This document shows, piece after piece, positions 15,535 to 24,161 of a stretch of 64,000 nt of DNA. The notes under the pieces are model-generated. The model was not told where the DNA came from. It did no database searches and saw nothing but the letters and a program-made list of their open reading frames with translations. The position numbers were made by a program, and so were the translations under genes. Numbering within the stretch: the stretch's first letter is position 1; each line of letters opens with the position of its first letter. The DNA is from Candidatus Edwardsbacteria bacterium (GTDB lineage: Bacteria > Edwardsbacteria > AC1 > EtOH8), in assembly GCA_031082425.1 (NCBI GenBank), contig JAVHLB010000002.1:124001-188000 (forward strand). The letters run 5' to 3'.

Positions 15535-16746
15535 CTAGGCCCCGAATTTGCCCAGCTTCAGGGCGTTGGCCAGCATCAGGGGCATGGCCTCCACCGCCGG
15601 GAAGCAGCCCAGGCTGCCGTAGGCGCAGTTCCGCTCGTTGAAGCTGTCCAGGCCGTCCGGCCGGACATAGGGCGAGTGCAGCATGAAGGGGTTGGGGTGC
15701 CAGCTGTGGCCCTTCATCCGGGCCGGGGTGGAATGGTCCCCGGTTATCACCAGCACCTCCGGGTTCAGCTTGCTGACCATCGGCATGGCGTCGTCCAGTT
15801 CGGTGATCACCTGAACCTTGGCGTTGAAATTGCCGTCCTCGCCGTAGGAATCGGTCTTCTTGATGTGGATGTAGAAGAAATCGAAATCGTTGTAATACAG
15901 CCGCAGGGTCTCGAACTCGTCCTCGATGGTCTGGCCGGTGTCCAGCTCGGTCATCCCCACCAGCTTGGCCAGCCCCTTATACATGGGATAGGCGGCGATG
16001 GCCGCGGCTTTGAGGCCGAACCTCCTGTTAAGGGAGGGGATGTCGGGATGCTTGGCAAAGCCCCGCAACAAAAGGGTGTTGGCCGGGTGCTGGTCCTTGA
16101 GCACCTGGTTGGCCCGGGCGATGAATTTGGCCGCCACCCCGGCCAGCTTGAGGTCCTCCTCGAAGAAGGCCTTGGGCTCTATGGCCGGCAAACCCTCCCG
16201 CTGGGGATCGGTGTCGTGCAGGTTGCCGGAGAGCCCGTCGCCCCGGAACAGCACCACCAAGCGGTGCTCCTTGCCGTGCCGGATCACCACCTCCACCCCG
16301 TCGATGGCCGGGATGGCCGCCTGCAGTTTGGCGCACAGCTCCCTGTTCTTCTCGGTGGGGATCCGGCCGGCCCGGCGGTCGGTGATCAGCCCCTGGGGAT
16401 CCATGGTGGCGAAGTTGGCCCGGGCCGCCACGTCCCGCGGGGTCATCTCCAGGCCGATGCCCAGGGCCTCCAGCACCCCCCGGCCGATCTGGTATTTGAC
16501 CGGATCGTACCCGAACAGCGCCAGGTGGGCCGGGCCGCTGCCGGGGGTGATGCCGTGGGAAACGGGGACCGTCAGCCCGCAGACCGATTTGATGGCCAGG
16601 GCGTCGATATGCGGCTTGGCGGCCGCCTCCAGTTCGGTCTGGCCGTCCCTCTCCCGGGGCAGGCCGCCCAGGCCGTCGGCCACGATCAGCACTATCTTCT
16701 TATCATTGCTGACCAGCAGTTCCTGCAACAACGAATCGTCCAGCAT
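15535..16746 (-). CDS. apgM: cofactor-independent phosphoglycerate mutase, ApgM type
   Basis: 403 residues, normal for the archaeal-type enzyme. It interconverts 3- and 2-phosphoglycerate in glycolysis. The alkaline-phosphatase fold is recognised by V-L-I-V-A-D-G-L-G-G near the start (metal Asp), the nucleophile-region V-P-V-S-H-G-I-T-P-G-S-G-P-A-H-L, R-A-N-F-A-T, and the C-terminal metal site V-I-T-G-D-H-S-T-P with H-S-W-H-P-N-P. AAGGGAG seven bases before the ATG supports this start. It is followed closely on its 5' side by a PHP phosphoesterase gene. Confidence 0.93.
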   Translation of the reverse strand: MLDDSLLQELLVSNDKKIVLIVADGLGGLPRERDGQTELEAAAKPHIDALAIKSVCGLTVPVSHGITPGSGPAHLALFGYDPVKYQIGRGVLEALGIGLEMTPRDVAARANFATMDPQGLITDRRAGRIPTEKNRELCAKLQAAIPAIDGVEVVIRHGKEHRLVVLFRGDGLSGNLHDTDPQREGLPAIEPKAFFEEDLKLAGVAAKFIARANQVLKDQHPANTLLLRGFAKHPDIPSLNRRFGLKAAAIAAYPMYKGLAKLVGMTELDTGQTIEDEFETLRLYYNDFDFFYIHIKKTDSYGEDGNFNAKVQVITELDDAMPMVSKLNPEVLVITGDHSTPARMKGHSWHPNPFMLHSPYVRPDGLDSFNERNCAYGSLGCFPAVEAMPLMLANALKLGKFGA

Positions 16747-16761
16747 ATACCGCTCCCTTGG

Positions 16762-17610
16762 CTAGGCTTGCTTTTGTTTTTTATTGGCCAGATGCCGTTT
16801 CATCTCCTCCACCACGCTGTAGGGGACCTTTACCGAGCCGCCGCCGTTGTTCATCAGGTTGTCGCTGTGGCAGTCGGAGCCGCCGCAGACCAGAAGGTTC
16901 TTTTGCCGGGCGAGGTCCAGGTAGTTCTTCACCTGGCTGTTGGAGTGCTTGGAGTGCCACACCTCCAGCCCGTCCAGTCCCTGGGAGACGAACCGGTCTA
17001 TCAGCCCGTCCCGGTTCTCGATCCCGGGGTGGGCGAAGAAGGCCAGCCCTCCCACCGAATGGACCAGGTCGAAGGACTCCCGGGGGGTCAGAAAATTCTT
17101 GGGCACATAGGCCGGGCATCCGTTGCCCAGATATCTGGTGAAGGCCTCGTCGGTGCCGCCTACGTAGCCCTCCTCGGCCAGGGCCCGGGCCACATGGGGC
17201 CGGCCCACCGAGCCCGAACCGGCGATCTCCAGCACCCGGGCGATCTCCAGGCGCACCCCCAGCTCGGCCAGCTTCTCCACCATCCGGTGGGCCCGTTCGA
17301 TCCGGGCGTTCTTGAAATGCAGCACCCTCTCCTGGAATTGGCTCTGGGTGTAATCGATGAAATATCCCAGAATGTGGATCTCGGCCCCCTCGATGTTGGT
17401 GGACAGCTCTATCCCGGGGATGACCTCGATCCCCACCCTGAAGGCCAGGCTGGAGATCGGCTCGATGGCGTCCCAGGCGTCGTGGTCGGTGATGGCGATG
17501 GCCTTGAGCCCTTTCAGGGAGGCCTGCTTCACCAGCTCCTGCGGGGTGAATATTCCGTCGGAGGCCGCGGTATGGATATGCAGATCTACAAAATATTGCT
17601 GGCTGGTCAT
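16762..17610 (-). CDS. PHP-domain phosphoesterase
   Basis: 282 residues. The polymerase-and-histidinol-phosphatase fold shows D-L-H-I-H-T-A-A-S-D-G-I-F (first metal His pair), A-I-T-D-H-D-A, P-G-I-E-L-S, F-A-H-P-G and the last site G-G-S-D-C-H. This order and length match 3',5'-nucleoside bisphosphate phosphatase/RNase AM (YciV-type) enzymes. The substrate is inferred only from the family. It is spaced 3 bases from the ExeA-like gene upstream. Confidence 0.85.
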   Translation of the reverse strand: MTSQQYFVDLHIHTAASDGIFTPQELVKQASLKGLKAIAITDHDAWDAIEPISSLAFRVGIEVIPGIELSTNIEGAEIHILGYFIDYTQSQFQERVLHFKNARIERAHRMVEKLAELGVRLEIARVLEIAGSGSVGRPHVARALAEEGYVGGTDEAFTRYLGNGCPAYVPKNFLTPRESFDLVHSVGGLAFFAHPGIENRDGLIDRFVSQGLDGLEVWHSKHSNSQVKNYLDLARQKNLLVCGGSDCHSDNLMNNGGGSVKVPYSVVEEMKRHLANKKQKQA

Positions 17611-17613
17611 GGA

Positions 17614-18471
17614 TCAAAACACCGGCTGTTTGTTCTTGCCGCCCGTCTCGTCGGCCTCGCTCTTGAGGCCCAGGTCGCTGACCACCGTCTCGATCAGCGA
17701 TTCGTCTATCTGCTGGATGCCGCTCATGGAGCCCTCCAGCAGGGCGTTGTCGCAGATGGTGTTTATCAGGCGGGGCTTTCCGTCGGAGTAGAAATGGATG
17801 AACTCGTAGGCCGAATCGGTGAACAGCTCGTGCTGGCAGCCCACCACCGCCAGGCGGTACTGGATGTAGCCCCGGGTGGACTCCGAGGTCAGCGGCTCCA
17901 GCTTGTGCTTGACCGCGATCCGCTCCCTCAAGGGGGGATCCAAAGCCAGGCACTGCTCCAGATCGGGCAGCCCGAACAGCAGGAAGGTTATCAGCATGCT
18001 GCCGGAGACCTCCATGTTCAGCAGGCCCCGCATCTCCTCCATGATCTCCTTGTTCTTGAGCATGTTGGCCTCGTCGATGATGATCACCGCCTTGCGGCCC
18101 TCGTTGTAGATCTTCATCAGCTGTTCGTAAAGCTGTCCCACCATCCCGGCCTTGGTGTCGGCCGGCTTCTCCACCCCCATCTGCAGGGCGATCTTGGAGA
18201 TCAGCCAGCCGGGGGTGACCTCGGAGTGAACGATCACCAGCAGGCCGGTCTCGAACTGGTCGTCCGGCAGGATCTCCAGCATCCGCCGGGAGATGGTGGT
18301 CTTTCCGGTGCCGATGTCGCCCAGCACCACCGCCAAACCCTTCATCATCTCGGCGGCATGGGACAACTTGAGAATGGCCTTGGAATGCTGGGGGCTGTCG
18401 TAGTAGAATCGGTTGTCGGGCGCGTTGGAGAACGGCTGGTCGGTCATCCCATAAAATTTTAGGTAGTCCAT
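17614..18471 (-). CDS. ExeA-like AAA ATPase
   Basis: 285 residues beginning M-D-Y-L-K-F-Y-G-M-T-D-Q-P-F-S, the usual opening of ExeA/general secretion or transposition-type ATPases. Walker A is G-D-I-G-T-G-K-T-T near residue 51 and Walker B V-I-I-I-D-E-A-N near 128; sensor region L-L-F-G-L-P-D-L. There is no peptidoglycan-binding C-terminus. Such ATPases support pilus/type II secretion assembly, but no secretion genes are nearby. Confidence 0.85.
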   Translation of the reverse strand: MDYLKFYGMTDQPFSNAPDNRFYYDSPQHSKAILKLSHAAEMMKGLAVVLGDIGTGKTTISRRMLEILPDDQFETGLLVIVHSEVTPGWLISKIALQMGVEKPADTKAGMVGQLYEQLMKIYNEGRKAVIIIDEANMLKNKEIMEEMRGLLNMEVSGSMLITFLLFGLPDLEQCLALDPPLRERIAVKHKLEPLTSESTRGYIQYRLAVVGCQHELFTDSAYEFIHFYSDGKPRLINTICDNALLEGSMSGIQQIDESLIETVVSDLGLKSEADETGGKNKQPVF

Positions 18472-18550
18472 TATATTAACTCCTTGAAAAATAATCCAAT
18501 TAGACTATAATATTAACTGAAAAAAAAGATATTTGCAAGCTTAAAATTAA

Positions 18551-18588
18551 GCATTTTTAAAGAAAAAAGGGCGGTTAAACACCGCCCT
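18551..18588 (-). terminator. intrinsic terminator of the secreted propeller gene
   Basis: Minus strand: AGGGCGGT, loop of five, ACCGCCCT (18588-18568), followed by TTTTTTCTTT. It lies 30 bases after the stop at 18619. Confidence 0.88.
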
Positions 18589-18618
18589 GATAATTCTGGA
18601 TAAATATGGATAATGTTC

Positions 18619-19788
18619 TTATTTTATCAGCACCATTTTTTGTATTATTTGACCATTGTTTGATTCTAATTTACAGAAATAGGCCCCTTGGGTTGCTTTG
18701 CGGTTGTTTTTATCGTTTCCGTCCCAAATTGCTTTATATTTTCCGGCCATTTTATCTTCATTTACCAGGGTTCTTACCAATTGCCCGGCAACGTTGTAAA
18801 TAGATAAGTTGACATGCCCCGATACCGGCAACTGATAACTGATGCTCGTATAATGACTGAAAGGATTGGGGAAATTCGGGGATAGACTTAAGATCGTTTT
18901 GAAGTCGTTGTTCTCCGGCTTTCCCGTAACGCCGGTTATCCTGCTGGATTTGTAAATATAGCTTATCCGTTCGGTATTGAACGGGTCATAAGTGACATAA
19001 ATATTTTGCCCATCCCAGCTTATACAAGGAAATTCATACTCATAAGATCCATAATGAGGATACGGCACATAGTGCCCATAAAATATACATTCCCCCTGTT
19101 CTCCTGAGCCGATCTTATAATACCATACATTGCAGGTATCTGAGTCGTTTTGCGATCGGCTGAAAACAAAATCCGAATCGTTGGCCGCTATTGACGGTTC
19201 CTTTTCATCGAATGGTGTGTTGATCTCCGGTCCCATGTTGACCGGCTCCTGCCAGGCTCCCCCTGTTTTCTGGGACATCCAGATATCGTAACCGCCGTAA
19301 CCACCCGGGCGGTTTGAATGAAAATATAGTCTTTGGCCATCCTGGGAAATAGCCGGACCACCGGCAGGCAACTTATTTATAGCGCTGTCCAACGGTTGCG
19401 GTGGCAACCAGTCCCCATTGGTATAATATGTCACCCAGAGACTGTCATTAAAATAGCCTCTGGTAAAATAGAGCGTGGTGTCGTCATACCCAATGCAGGG
19501 GGACGATTCGACATGTCCCGGTATCGTGTCGTTTACAATATTTCCCAGGAAGATAGGCTGACTCCATCCGCTGTCGGTAGATAATGAATAAAATATATAA
19601 CCCGGGCCACCACCGATTGTACCAGTGTCGGAAGAAAAAAATAATTTCGTTCCATCATGATTTATCGACGGCATATCATGCGCATAAAAAGTAGAGTTGA
19701 TGTTGACCCCTGTTGGCGTTGTCCAGCTATCGGCAAATGCCGCATTTGCCGTCAATGCTAATAAAACCGACATTGCTAGATTTCTCAT
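18619..19788 (-). CDS. secreted PD40 propeller protein with C-terminal sorting-like domain
   Basis: 389 residues. The signal peptide ends in A-N-A-A-F-A. The body has WD40-like PD40 repeats (D-G-T-K-L-F-F-S-S-D, D-D-T-T-L-Y-F-T-R-G, D-G-Q-R-L-Y-F-H-S-N-R-P-G-G-Y-G-G-Y-D-I-W), forming a propeller. The last 90 residues begin S-P-N-F-P-N-P-F and continue I-S-Y-Q-L-P, L-S-I-Y-N-V-A-G-Q-L-V-R-T-L, a FlgD-Ig/T9SS type A-like tail ending K-M-V-L-I-K. It is probably cell-surface or released. GGAGG lies 5 bases upstream of the ATG and a terminator hairpin stands immediately before that. Confidence 0.85.
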   Translation of the reverse strand: MRNLAMSVLLALTANAAFADSWTTPTGVNINSTFYAHDMPSINHDGTKLFFSSDTGTIGGGPGYIFYSLSTDSGWSQPIFLGNIVNDTIPGHVESSPCIGYDDTTLYFTRGYFNDSLWVTYYTNGDWLPPQPLDSAINKLPAGGPAISQDGQRLYFHSNRPGGYGGYDIWMSQKTGGAWQEPVNMGPEINTPFDEKEPSIAANDSDFVFSRSQNDSDTCNVWYYKIGSGEQGECIFYGHYVPYPHYGSYEYEFPCISWDGQNIYVTYDPFNTERISYIYKSSRITGVTGKPENNDFKTILSLSPNFPNPFSHYTSISYQLPVSGHVNLSIYNVAGQLVRTLVNEDKMAGKYKAIWDGNDKNNRKATQGAYFCKLESNNGQIIQKMVLIK

Positions 19789-19799
19789 ACAACCTCCAA

Positions 19800-19842
19800 A
19801 AATAAAAAGCCCGGCAACCGCAAATTATCTGCGGTCGGGCTT
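19800..19842 (-). terminator. terminator hairpin inside the leader of the propeller gene
   Basis: Minus strand stem AAGCCCG/CGGGCTT plus inner ACCGCA/TGCGGT with a 3-base bulge and loop GATAATT, then TTTTTATTTTT. It is followed at once by GGAGG and the ATG of the gene at 19788. It lies downstream of the promoter at 19923-19950, so it could act as an attenuator; it could also simply end the spoIID transcript. Confidence 0.8.
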
Positions 19843-19890
19843 GGTTTTATTTTTTTCGCCACTCCAAATAATGACATTAATAACTGCCAT
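19825..19890 (-). CDS. 21-codon leader ORF ending in the terminator loop
   Basis: ATG at 19890, nine bases after GAGGAG, opens a 21-residue frame beginning MAVINVIIWSGEKN and ending K-P-D-R-R. Its TAA falls in the loop of the terminator hairpin. Ribosome position would therefore affect the hairpin. No strong run of one amino acid is present, apart from Ile/Val at the start and Lys/Arg at the end. It may be regulatory or chance. Confidence 0.4.
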   Translation of the reverse strand: MAVINVIIWSGEKNKTKPDRR

Positions 19891-19922
19891 TTGAAATGAC
19901 TCCTCACACTATTTACTTAGTT

Positions 19923-19950
19923 AGTATAGCACAGAATTAACACTTGTCAA
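19923..19950 (-). promoter_or_regulatory. strong sigma70-like promoter with extended -10
   Basis: Minus strand: TTGACA (19950-19945), 16 bases, TGC-TATACT (-10 at 19928-19923). The expected start is near 19915, giving a leader of about 125 bases to the ATG at 19788 that contains the short ORF and hairpin. Confidence 0.75.
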
Positions 19951-19974
19951 GGACTATTTCCAAAGTGGGCAAGA

Positions 19975-21162
19975 TCAATATACCCTCTCTATCTCCACCC
20001 CTTTGTAATAATGTTTTAAAATGCTCTTATAGCTTTTGCCGGCCCGGGCCATGCCGATGGCCCCCCACTGGCACAGGCCCACCCCGTGCCCGAAGCCCCG
20101 GCCGGTCAAAATTATCCTTTCGATATGCCCCTGGGCATTCCTCCGGTTCTCGATCTCGAACCAGGCGCTGAGCAGGGCGTTATCCTTCAGGCCATTGCGG
20201 ATGGCCGCCTTGGTCAGAACCGTATCCCCGGCGCCGGTGGAGACCAGCAAAGAAATTATCCTTCCCGACCTTCCGACCTTCAGAACCTTTACCTCCTTTA
20301 TAACCTCCTGTTTCCCCGGTAAAAGCCTTTCCGCCAGCTCCTCCGCCAGGATGGTGTCGCTCCAGGCGTATCTGGGCGAGATGCCGCACCACTTATCCTC
20401 CACCGGTTCCAGATAGGGAAAATCCTGGTCTTTGGCGTTCCAGACCTCGGAGGGCCGGGCGGTCCTGCCCCCGCAGGTGGAATGGAAATTGGGCGAGATC
20501 ACCCGGCCCCGGAAGGTCAGCGCCTTACCTTTGGTATCGGCCACCGCCCGTTTGACGGCGGGTGAGGCCAGGTTGTCCAGGTCAAAGCACTGGTGCGAGG
20601 TCCCGGCTTCGATGTCATAATAGCTCTGGGGATTGGCGCCGATCCTGGCCCAGGCGTAGCTGCGGGAGATTATGGCCTGGGCCATGGCCGCCTGCGGCGT
20701 TTTGTCGGCCAAACCCCCGATCTCGCCGGCCAGCACCCCCGGCAGGTATTCCTCCAGCGGCATCTCGGCGATTATCAGCAGTCCCTGGTCGTTGTCGCGG
20801 CGGATCTCGATGGCCCCCTTCACCCGCTTGTGGTTGATGAAATATTCATCGGCCGACCACAGCCTGATCCGTCCCTCGATGTTTTCTATGGCCGTGCCCC
20901 GGTTGGTTCCGGCCGTCAACCCCGAACCGGCCGGCTGGATGCTCCAGCTTTCGCCCGGCAGGATGGTTCCTTTATGGCTCTGGTCCCAGACCGAGATATT
21001 GTATGACCCGAAAATCACCGCTTGGGGCTGCCGCCTCTGCAGGGCGATCCTTATCAGCACCACGCCCTCCGGCGGTTTCCGGCTGAGGTAGACCGGGGCG
21101 CAGCCCAATAAAATTATGGCCCAAAAATATAACAGAATATATGATCTGACGCGCTGCTGCAA
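19975..21162 (-). CDS. SpoIID/LytB-domain protein
   Basis: 395 residues with a lipoprotein-like signal peptide (L-L-G-C at about 18-21). The SpoIID domain is clear: P-L-E-E-Y-L-P-G-V-L-A-G-E-I near residue 140, A-Q-A-I-I-S-R-S-Y-A, F-H-S-T-C-G-G-R-T, and the end G-R-G-F-G-H-G-V-G-L-C-Q-W-G-A. Family members are peptidoglycan lytic transglycosylases or their cell-division relatives. In this Gram-negative context a cell-wall remodelling role is likely. It lies 4 bases after the TPR gene upstream. Confidence 0.9.
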   Translation of the reverse strand: MQQRVRSYILLYFWAIILLGCAPVYLSRKPPEGVVLIRIALQRRQPQAVIFGSYNISVWDQSHKGTILPGESWSIQPAGSGLTAGTNRGTAIENIEGRIRLWSADEYFINHKRVKGAIEIRRDNDQGLLIIAEMPLEEYLPGVLAGEIGGLADKTPQAAMAQAIISRSYAWARIGANPQSYYDIEAGTSHQCFDLDNLASPAVKRAVADTKGKALTFRGRVISPNFHSTCGGRTARPSEVWNAKDQDFPYLEPVEDKWCGISPRYAWSDTILAEELAERLLPGKQEVIKEVKVLKVGRSGRIISLLVSTGAGDTVLTKAAIRNGLKDNALLSAWFEIENRRNAQGHIERIILTGRGFGHGVGLCQWGAIGMARAGKSYKSILKHYYKGVEIERVY

Positions 21163-21166
21163 CTCT

Positions 21167-22204
21167 CTAGTTGTCCTTCATTTTCTTTTCGGCCTGGAGC
21201 ATCACCTCCTGGGCCCGGCGCCGCTCGTTCACCAGCCGGCCGGCGGTCTCCTGGTCCAGCGGATAGCTGACGGCCTGCTGGGCGGCGCGGTAGGCGCTGT
21301 GGTATTTCCCGTTCTCCAAAAGACATTTGGCCAGCTTATAGGAGGCCACCACCTTGTTGTAATTGTTCAGGGCATTCTGACCTTCCAGCAGGTTCAGCAG
21401 TCTGCCGTAGGCGGCCTCGGCCTCCGGCCATCTTTTCTGCCGCCACAATACCTCCGGCACCGCCCAGTGGAAGAAGGGATTGTGGGGATACTGCTTTTCC
21501 AAAAGCCGGCCCAGCTCCAGGGCCTTTTTATCCCGGCCGTAATCGGTGTAGATCCACAGTAGGGCGTTCTGTCCCATCACCCGGGAGTAGCGCCCCTGCT
21601 CGACGGCGGTGATTATCTCCGAGACCCCCTGTTCCCGGGCATCCCCGATGAAGGGCAGCCACTTTAAAAGGCTGGTGGCCTTGGTCCGGAAATAATGATA
21701 GGAGCCTATTCCTATGTATGCATCATATAGCGTTGAGTCTATCTCCCGGGCCTTTTTGAAATCCGACACCGCCTTCAGCCCGTTCCGGAAGGCCGCCAGG
21801 TATTTGCCCTGCCGGGCGTCCCAGGCCGCGATGTAGGAAAAGCTTCCGCCCCTGACAAAATAGGCCCAGGCATCCCGGGGATCGTCATCCAGGGCCAGGT
21901 CGCAGAGCATGATGGCGCTGTCCACGGAATTCCGGTAGTACCGATGCCAGAAATCGCTCTCATAGGCCGACATCCTGGTCTGGTACAGCCCGGCCTTGAA
22001 GAAATACCCGGCCGGGTTCCGGGGGTGGTTCCGGATGAAGCCGTCGAATATCACCACCGCGCTGTCGTAGTCGCCCTGGTAAAGGATCTCCAGCCCCTGG
22101 TCTATCCGGCCGTCGAAGTCTTGGGAGATGCCGGCCCTCAGCTCCGCCGCCGGCGACAACAGACCGGCCAGGAATGCAATGATTATGATCTTGATCTTGC
22201 TCAC
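21167..22204 (-). CDS. exported TPR-like protein
   Basis: 345 residues from the GTG at 22204, which overlaps the TGA of the reductase gene (GTGA) and gives a clean signal peptide (M-S-K-I-K-I-I-I-I-A-F-L-A-G); a longer frame upstream lies inside the neighbour and is not used. The mature part is helical with TPR-type repeats (A-E-A-A-Y-G-R-L-L-N-L-L, A-S-Y-K-L-A-K-C-L-L-E-N-G-K-Y-H-S-A-Y). Probably periplasmic. Translation is likely coupled to the reductase gene, and spoIID follows 4 bases later, so the three form an operon. Confidence 0.75.
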   Translation of the reverse strand: MSKIKIIIIAFLAGLLSPAAELRAGISQDFDGRIDQGLEILYQGDYDSAVVIFDGFIRNHPRNPAGYFFKAGLYQTRMSAYESDFWHRYYRNSVDSAIMLCDLALDDDPRDAWAYFVRGGSFSYIAAWDARQGKYLAAFRNGLKAVSDFKKAREIDSTLYDAYIGIGSYHYFRTKATSLLKWLPFIGDAREQGVSEIITAVEQGRYSRVMGQNALLWIYTDYGRDKKALELGRLLEKQYPHNPFFHWAVPEVLWRQKRWPEAEAAYGRLLNLLEGQNALNNYNKVVASYKLAKCLLENGKYHSAYRAAQQAVSYPLDQETAGRLVNERRRAQEVMLQAEKKMKDN

Positions 22205-23379
22205 AGCAGGTGCCTTCCCAATAATAAGATCCCCGGATCGGAGCTGATGACCGTCCGGGCCACGTGAATGGGATCGATCCGGGCCGGGTCCTTTCCGGCC
22301 AGGAGGTTCACCAGCAGCCGGGCGATCCGGTCCATCTCGGCATCGGACAGTTTCAAAAACACCTCCCGGACCTTGTGGTGGAATTTGAGGTCCTTCCAGG
22401 GCCCGGACCACCATTCTTTGGGATATTTTTTTAGCTGCGAGATGTCGTTGGTCTTAAGGTATTCGGCGGTCAGCCTTCCGGCCAGGGTCCCCGAGGCCAT
22501 GGCGATGGCGATGCCGGCCCCCGACAGGGGATCGGTCAGCCGGGCGGCATCCCCGGCCAGCAGGATATTGCCTTTGACCATGGGGTGATCGGAGCCCAGG
22601 GCCGGAGTGCCTCCCGCCATTTTTTCGATGATCTTGGCCCCGGGCAGATTTTTGGCGATGAATTCATCCAGGTATTGCACCGGCTTTTTCTCCCCGGCCA
22701 GTGAGGCCACTATCCCCAGCCCCACGTTGGCCAGTCCGCCGCCCTTGGGAAAGATCCACAGATAGCCGCCCGGCGCGATATCCCGCCCCACCCAGAAGCG
22801 GACCATGTCCGGCGGGCCGTCCACCTTGGACATCAGGTACTGGGCGCAGCTGTGAAATTGTTCCGGCTCCAGCCGGGTGTCCATCCCGGCCCAGGCCCCC
22901 ACCAGGGACTCCACCCCGTCGGCCCCGATGATCGCCCGGCATTTTATCTGCCTGGTCTCACGGCCGGATATCAATGTCACCGATTCGGCCAATTCGCCGT
23001 TCATTTTGACCGACACCGCCTCGGTGTTCACCATCACCTCGGCCCCGGCGGCTCCGGCCAGCCCGGCCAGGTGGCGGTCGAAGATCTTGCGCTCCAGCAC
23101 CACCCCCACCCCGGCCCAGGGCACCGCCACCTCGGTCCCGTCCGGGGAATAGAGGACCGCCCCGTTGATGGGGGCCGCCACCCACTTGGGGTCGGGCTCC
23201 ATGAACAGCCCCAGGCTCCGCAGGCTGGTGGCCTCGGCACAGCACAGGGGGACGCCGATCTCCCGGTGCTTTTCGGCCAGCAGGACGGAATGCCCGGCCC
23301 GGGCGATCTCCCTGGCGGCCAGGGACCCGGCCGGCCCCCCGCCCACCACTATCACGTCGTAAGAATCTGATCTGAACAT
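22201..23379 (-). CDS. FAD-dependent geranylgeranyl reductase-family oxidoreductase
   Basis: 392 residues. The N-terminus V-I-V-V-G-G-G-P-A-G-S-L-A-A binds the FAD ADP part, E-K-H-R-E-I-G follows, and the second FAD motif G-D-A-A-R-L-T-D-P-L-S-G-A-G-I-A lies near residue 285. This pattern fits the geranylgeranyl reductase/digeranylgeranylglycerophospholipid reductase group, which reduces isoprenoid double bonds (quinone or lipid side chains). The exact substrate is unknown. Its first 23 codons are duplicated at 24162-24230. It is followed by a TPR gene and spoIID in an apparent operon. Confidence 0.85.
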   Translation of the reverse strand: MFRSDSYDVIVVGGGPAGSLAAREIARAGHSVLLAEKHREIGVPLCCAEATSLRSLGLFMEPDPKWVAAPINGAVLYSPDGTEVAVPWAGVGVVLERKIFDRHLAGLAGAAGAEVMVNTEAVSVKMNGELAESVTLISGRETRQIKCRAIIGADGVESLVGAWAGMDTRLEPEQFHSCAQYLMSKVDGPPDMVRFWVGRDIAPGGYLWIFPKGGGLANVGLGIVASLAGEKKPVQYLDEFIAKNLPGAKIIEKMAGGTPALGSDHPMVKGNILLAGDAARLTDPLSGAGIAIAMASGTLAGRLTAEYLKTNDISQLKKYPKEWWSGPWKDLKFHHKVREVFLKLSDAEMDRIARLLVNLLAGKDPARIDPIHVARTVISSDPGILLLGRHLL

Positions 23380-23454
23380 AGCATTGTTATGTTATCACAA
23401 GTATGTTTTGATTTGCAATAGATAAAAGAAGCCGCCCCGCCTTTCGGCGGGGCG
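23311..23454. repeat. 144-bp direct repeat, copy 1
   Basis: Copy 1 covers the first 23 codons of the reductase gene, its upstream region and a GCCCCGCC/GGCGGGGC hairpin. Copy 2 lies exactly 851 bases further at 24162-24305 with only about four mismatches and no gaps. Between them lies the DUF559 gene. Confidence 0.95.
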
Positions 23455-23518
23455 GGAACGGCCGGCTTGGCTTGGGAAAGGGGTATGACCACTGCCACAC
23501 CATCGCCATGGTCCTACA

Positions 23519-23908
23519 TCAGCCTTTCTGATCGCCCACACCAATATTGGTGTGCTCTTTTATCTGTTTTAACACCCAATCGCTTTTATTGACCACTTCT
23601 TCATTAGTAAAGCGAATGACTTTTATACCGTATCGATTTATTATCATATCCCGCAGGGTATCATAATCCTTTTGTTCCTCGTGAATCCCGCCGTCGATCT
23701 CCACCACCAGGTTAAGCTCTTCGCAATAGAAGTCAGCGATGAAGCCATGGATAATCTGCTGCCGTCTAAAATGGAGCCCCATGAATTTATCTGTTTTAAC
23801 CTCATTCCAGAAGCATTTCTCGGCCAAAGTCATATTTCTTCGCATCCATTTGGCCAATTCTAATTTATTGGACTTAACCTTTTGTAAACGTATCAACCCG
23901 CTGGGCAT
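23519..23908 (-). CDS. DUF559 endonuclease-like protein
   Basis: 129 residues. The Vsr-like DUF559 pattern is visible: A-R-x-L-R-x-x-M-T equivalents (W-M-R-R-N-M-T-L-A-E-K-C-F-W), F-R-R-Q-Q-I-I-H-G-F-I-A-D-F-Y-C, L-V-V-E-I-D-G-G-I-H and V-I-R-F-T-N-E-E-V. The Asp and Glu of F-x-A-D-F-Y and V-E-I-D-G are the expected PD-(D/E)xK-type residues. These small proteins often travel as single mobile genes. It sits between two 144-bp direct repeats, which suggests recent arrival. Confidence 0.85.
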   Translation of the reverse strand: MPSGLIRLQKVKSNKLELAKWMRRNMTLAEKCFWNEVKTDKFMGLHFRRQQIIHGFIADFYCEELNLVVEIDGGIHEEQKDYDTLRDMIINRYGIKVIRFTNEEVVNKSDWVLKQIKEHTNIGVGDQKG

Positions 23909-23929
23909 TCTAACGCCTTTCGTTTTGAC

Positions 23930-24112
23930 CTAACCCTAAATCCCTTCCCCACAAAGGAAGGGACTTCTAACACCCCTTCCCTATGGGGAAGGGGCAGGGG
24001 TTAGGTCATAACCGCCACGGGAAGGGAGGAACGTATTTTCATTTTTCATAACGCAAATAATACCAACCAACAAACCCTCTCTCCGTTGCGGGGAGAGGTA
24101 GGAGAGGGGTCA
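23930..24112. repeat. two dispersed pyrimidine-rich repeats
   Basis: Between the DUF559 gene and repeat copy 2: a CCCTTCCCC/GGGGAAGGGG hairpin with flanking CTAACCCTAA and GGGGTTAGG (about 23930-24010), and a CCTCTCTCC/GGGGAGAGG hairpin followed by AGGAGAGGGGTC (about 24073-24112). Both belong to the family seen near 0.9 and 34.5 kb. Confidence 0.6.
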
Positions 24113-24161
24113 AAGGCACAGCATTACAAAAGCCTTTCGTGAGCGGTGGGCGCTGGTCAAA

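Noticed and set aside
15364..18462. 1032-codon plus-strand frame opposite apgM, PHP and ExeA genes
   Set aside because: It mirrors three well-recognised genes, has biased composition typical of an antisense shadow in high-GC DNA, and matches no family.
19800..19950. Riboswitch in the leader
   Set aside because: The leader is only about 125 bases and shows one simple hairpin and a short ORF, with no multi-stem aptamer that I recognise.
21167..22414. Longer start for the TPR protein at 22414
   Set aside because: The extra 70 residues lie in the reductase gene and read as a shadow. The GTG at 22204 gives a proper signal peptide and GTGA coupling.
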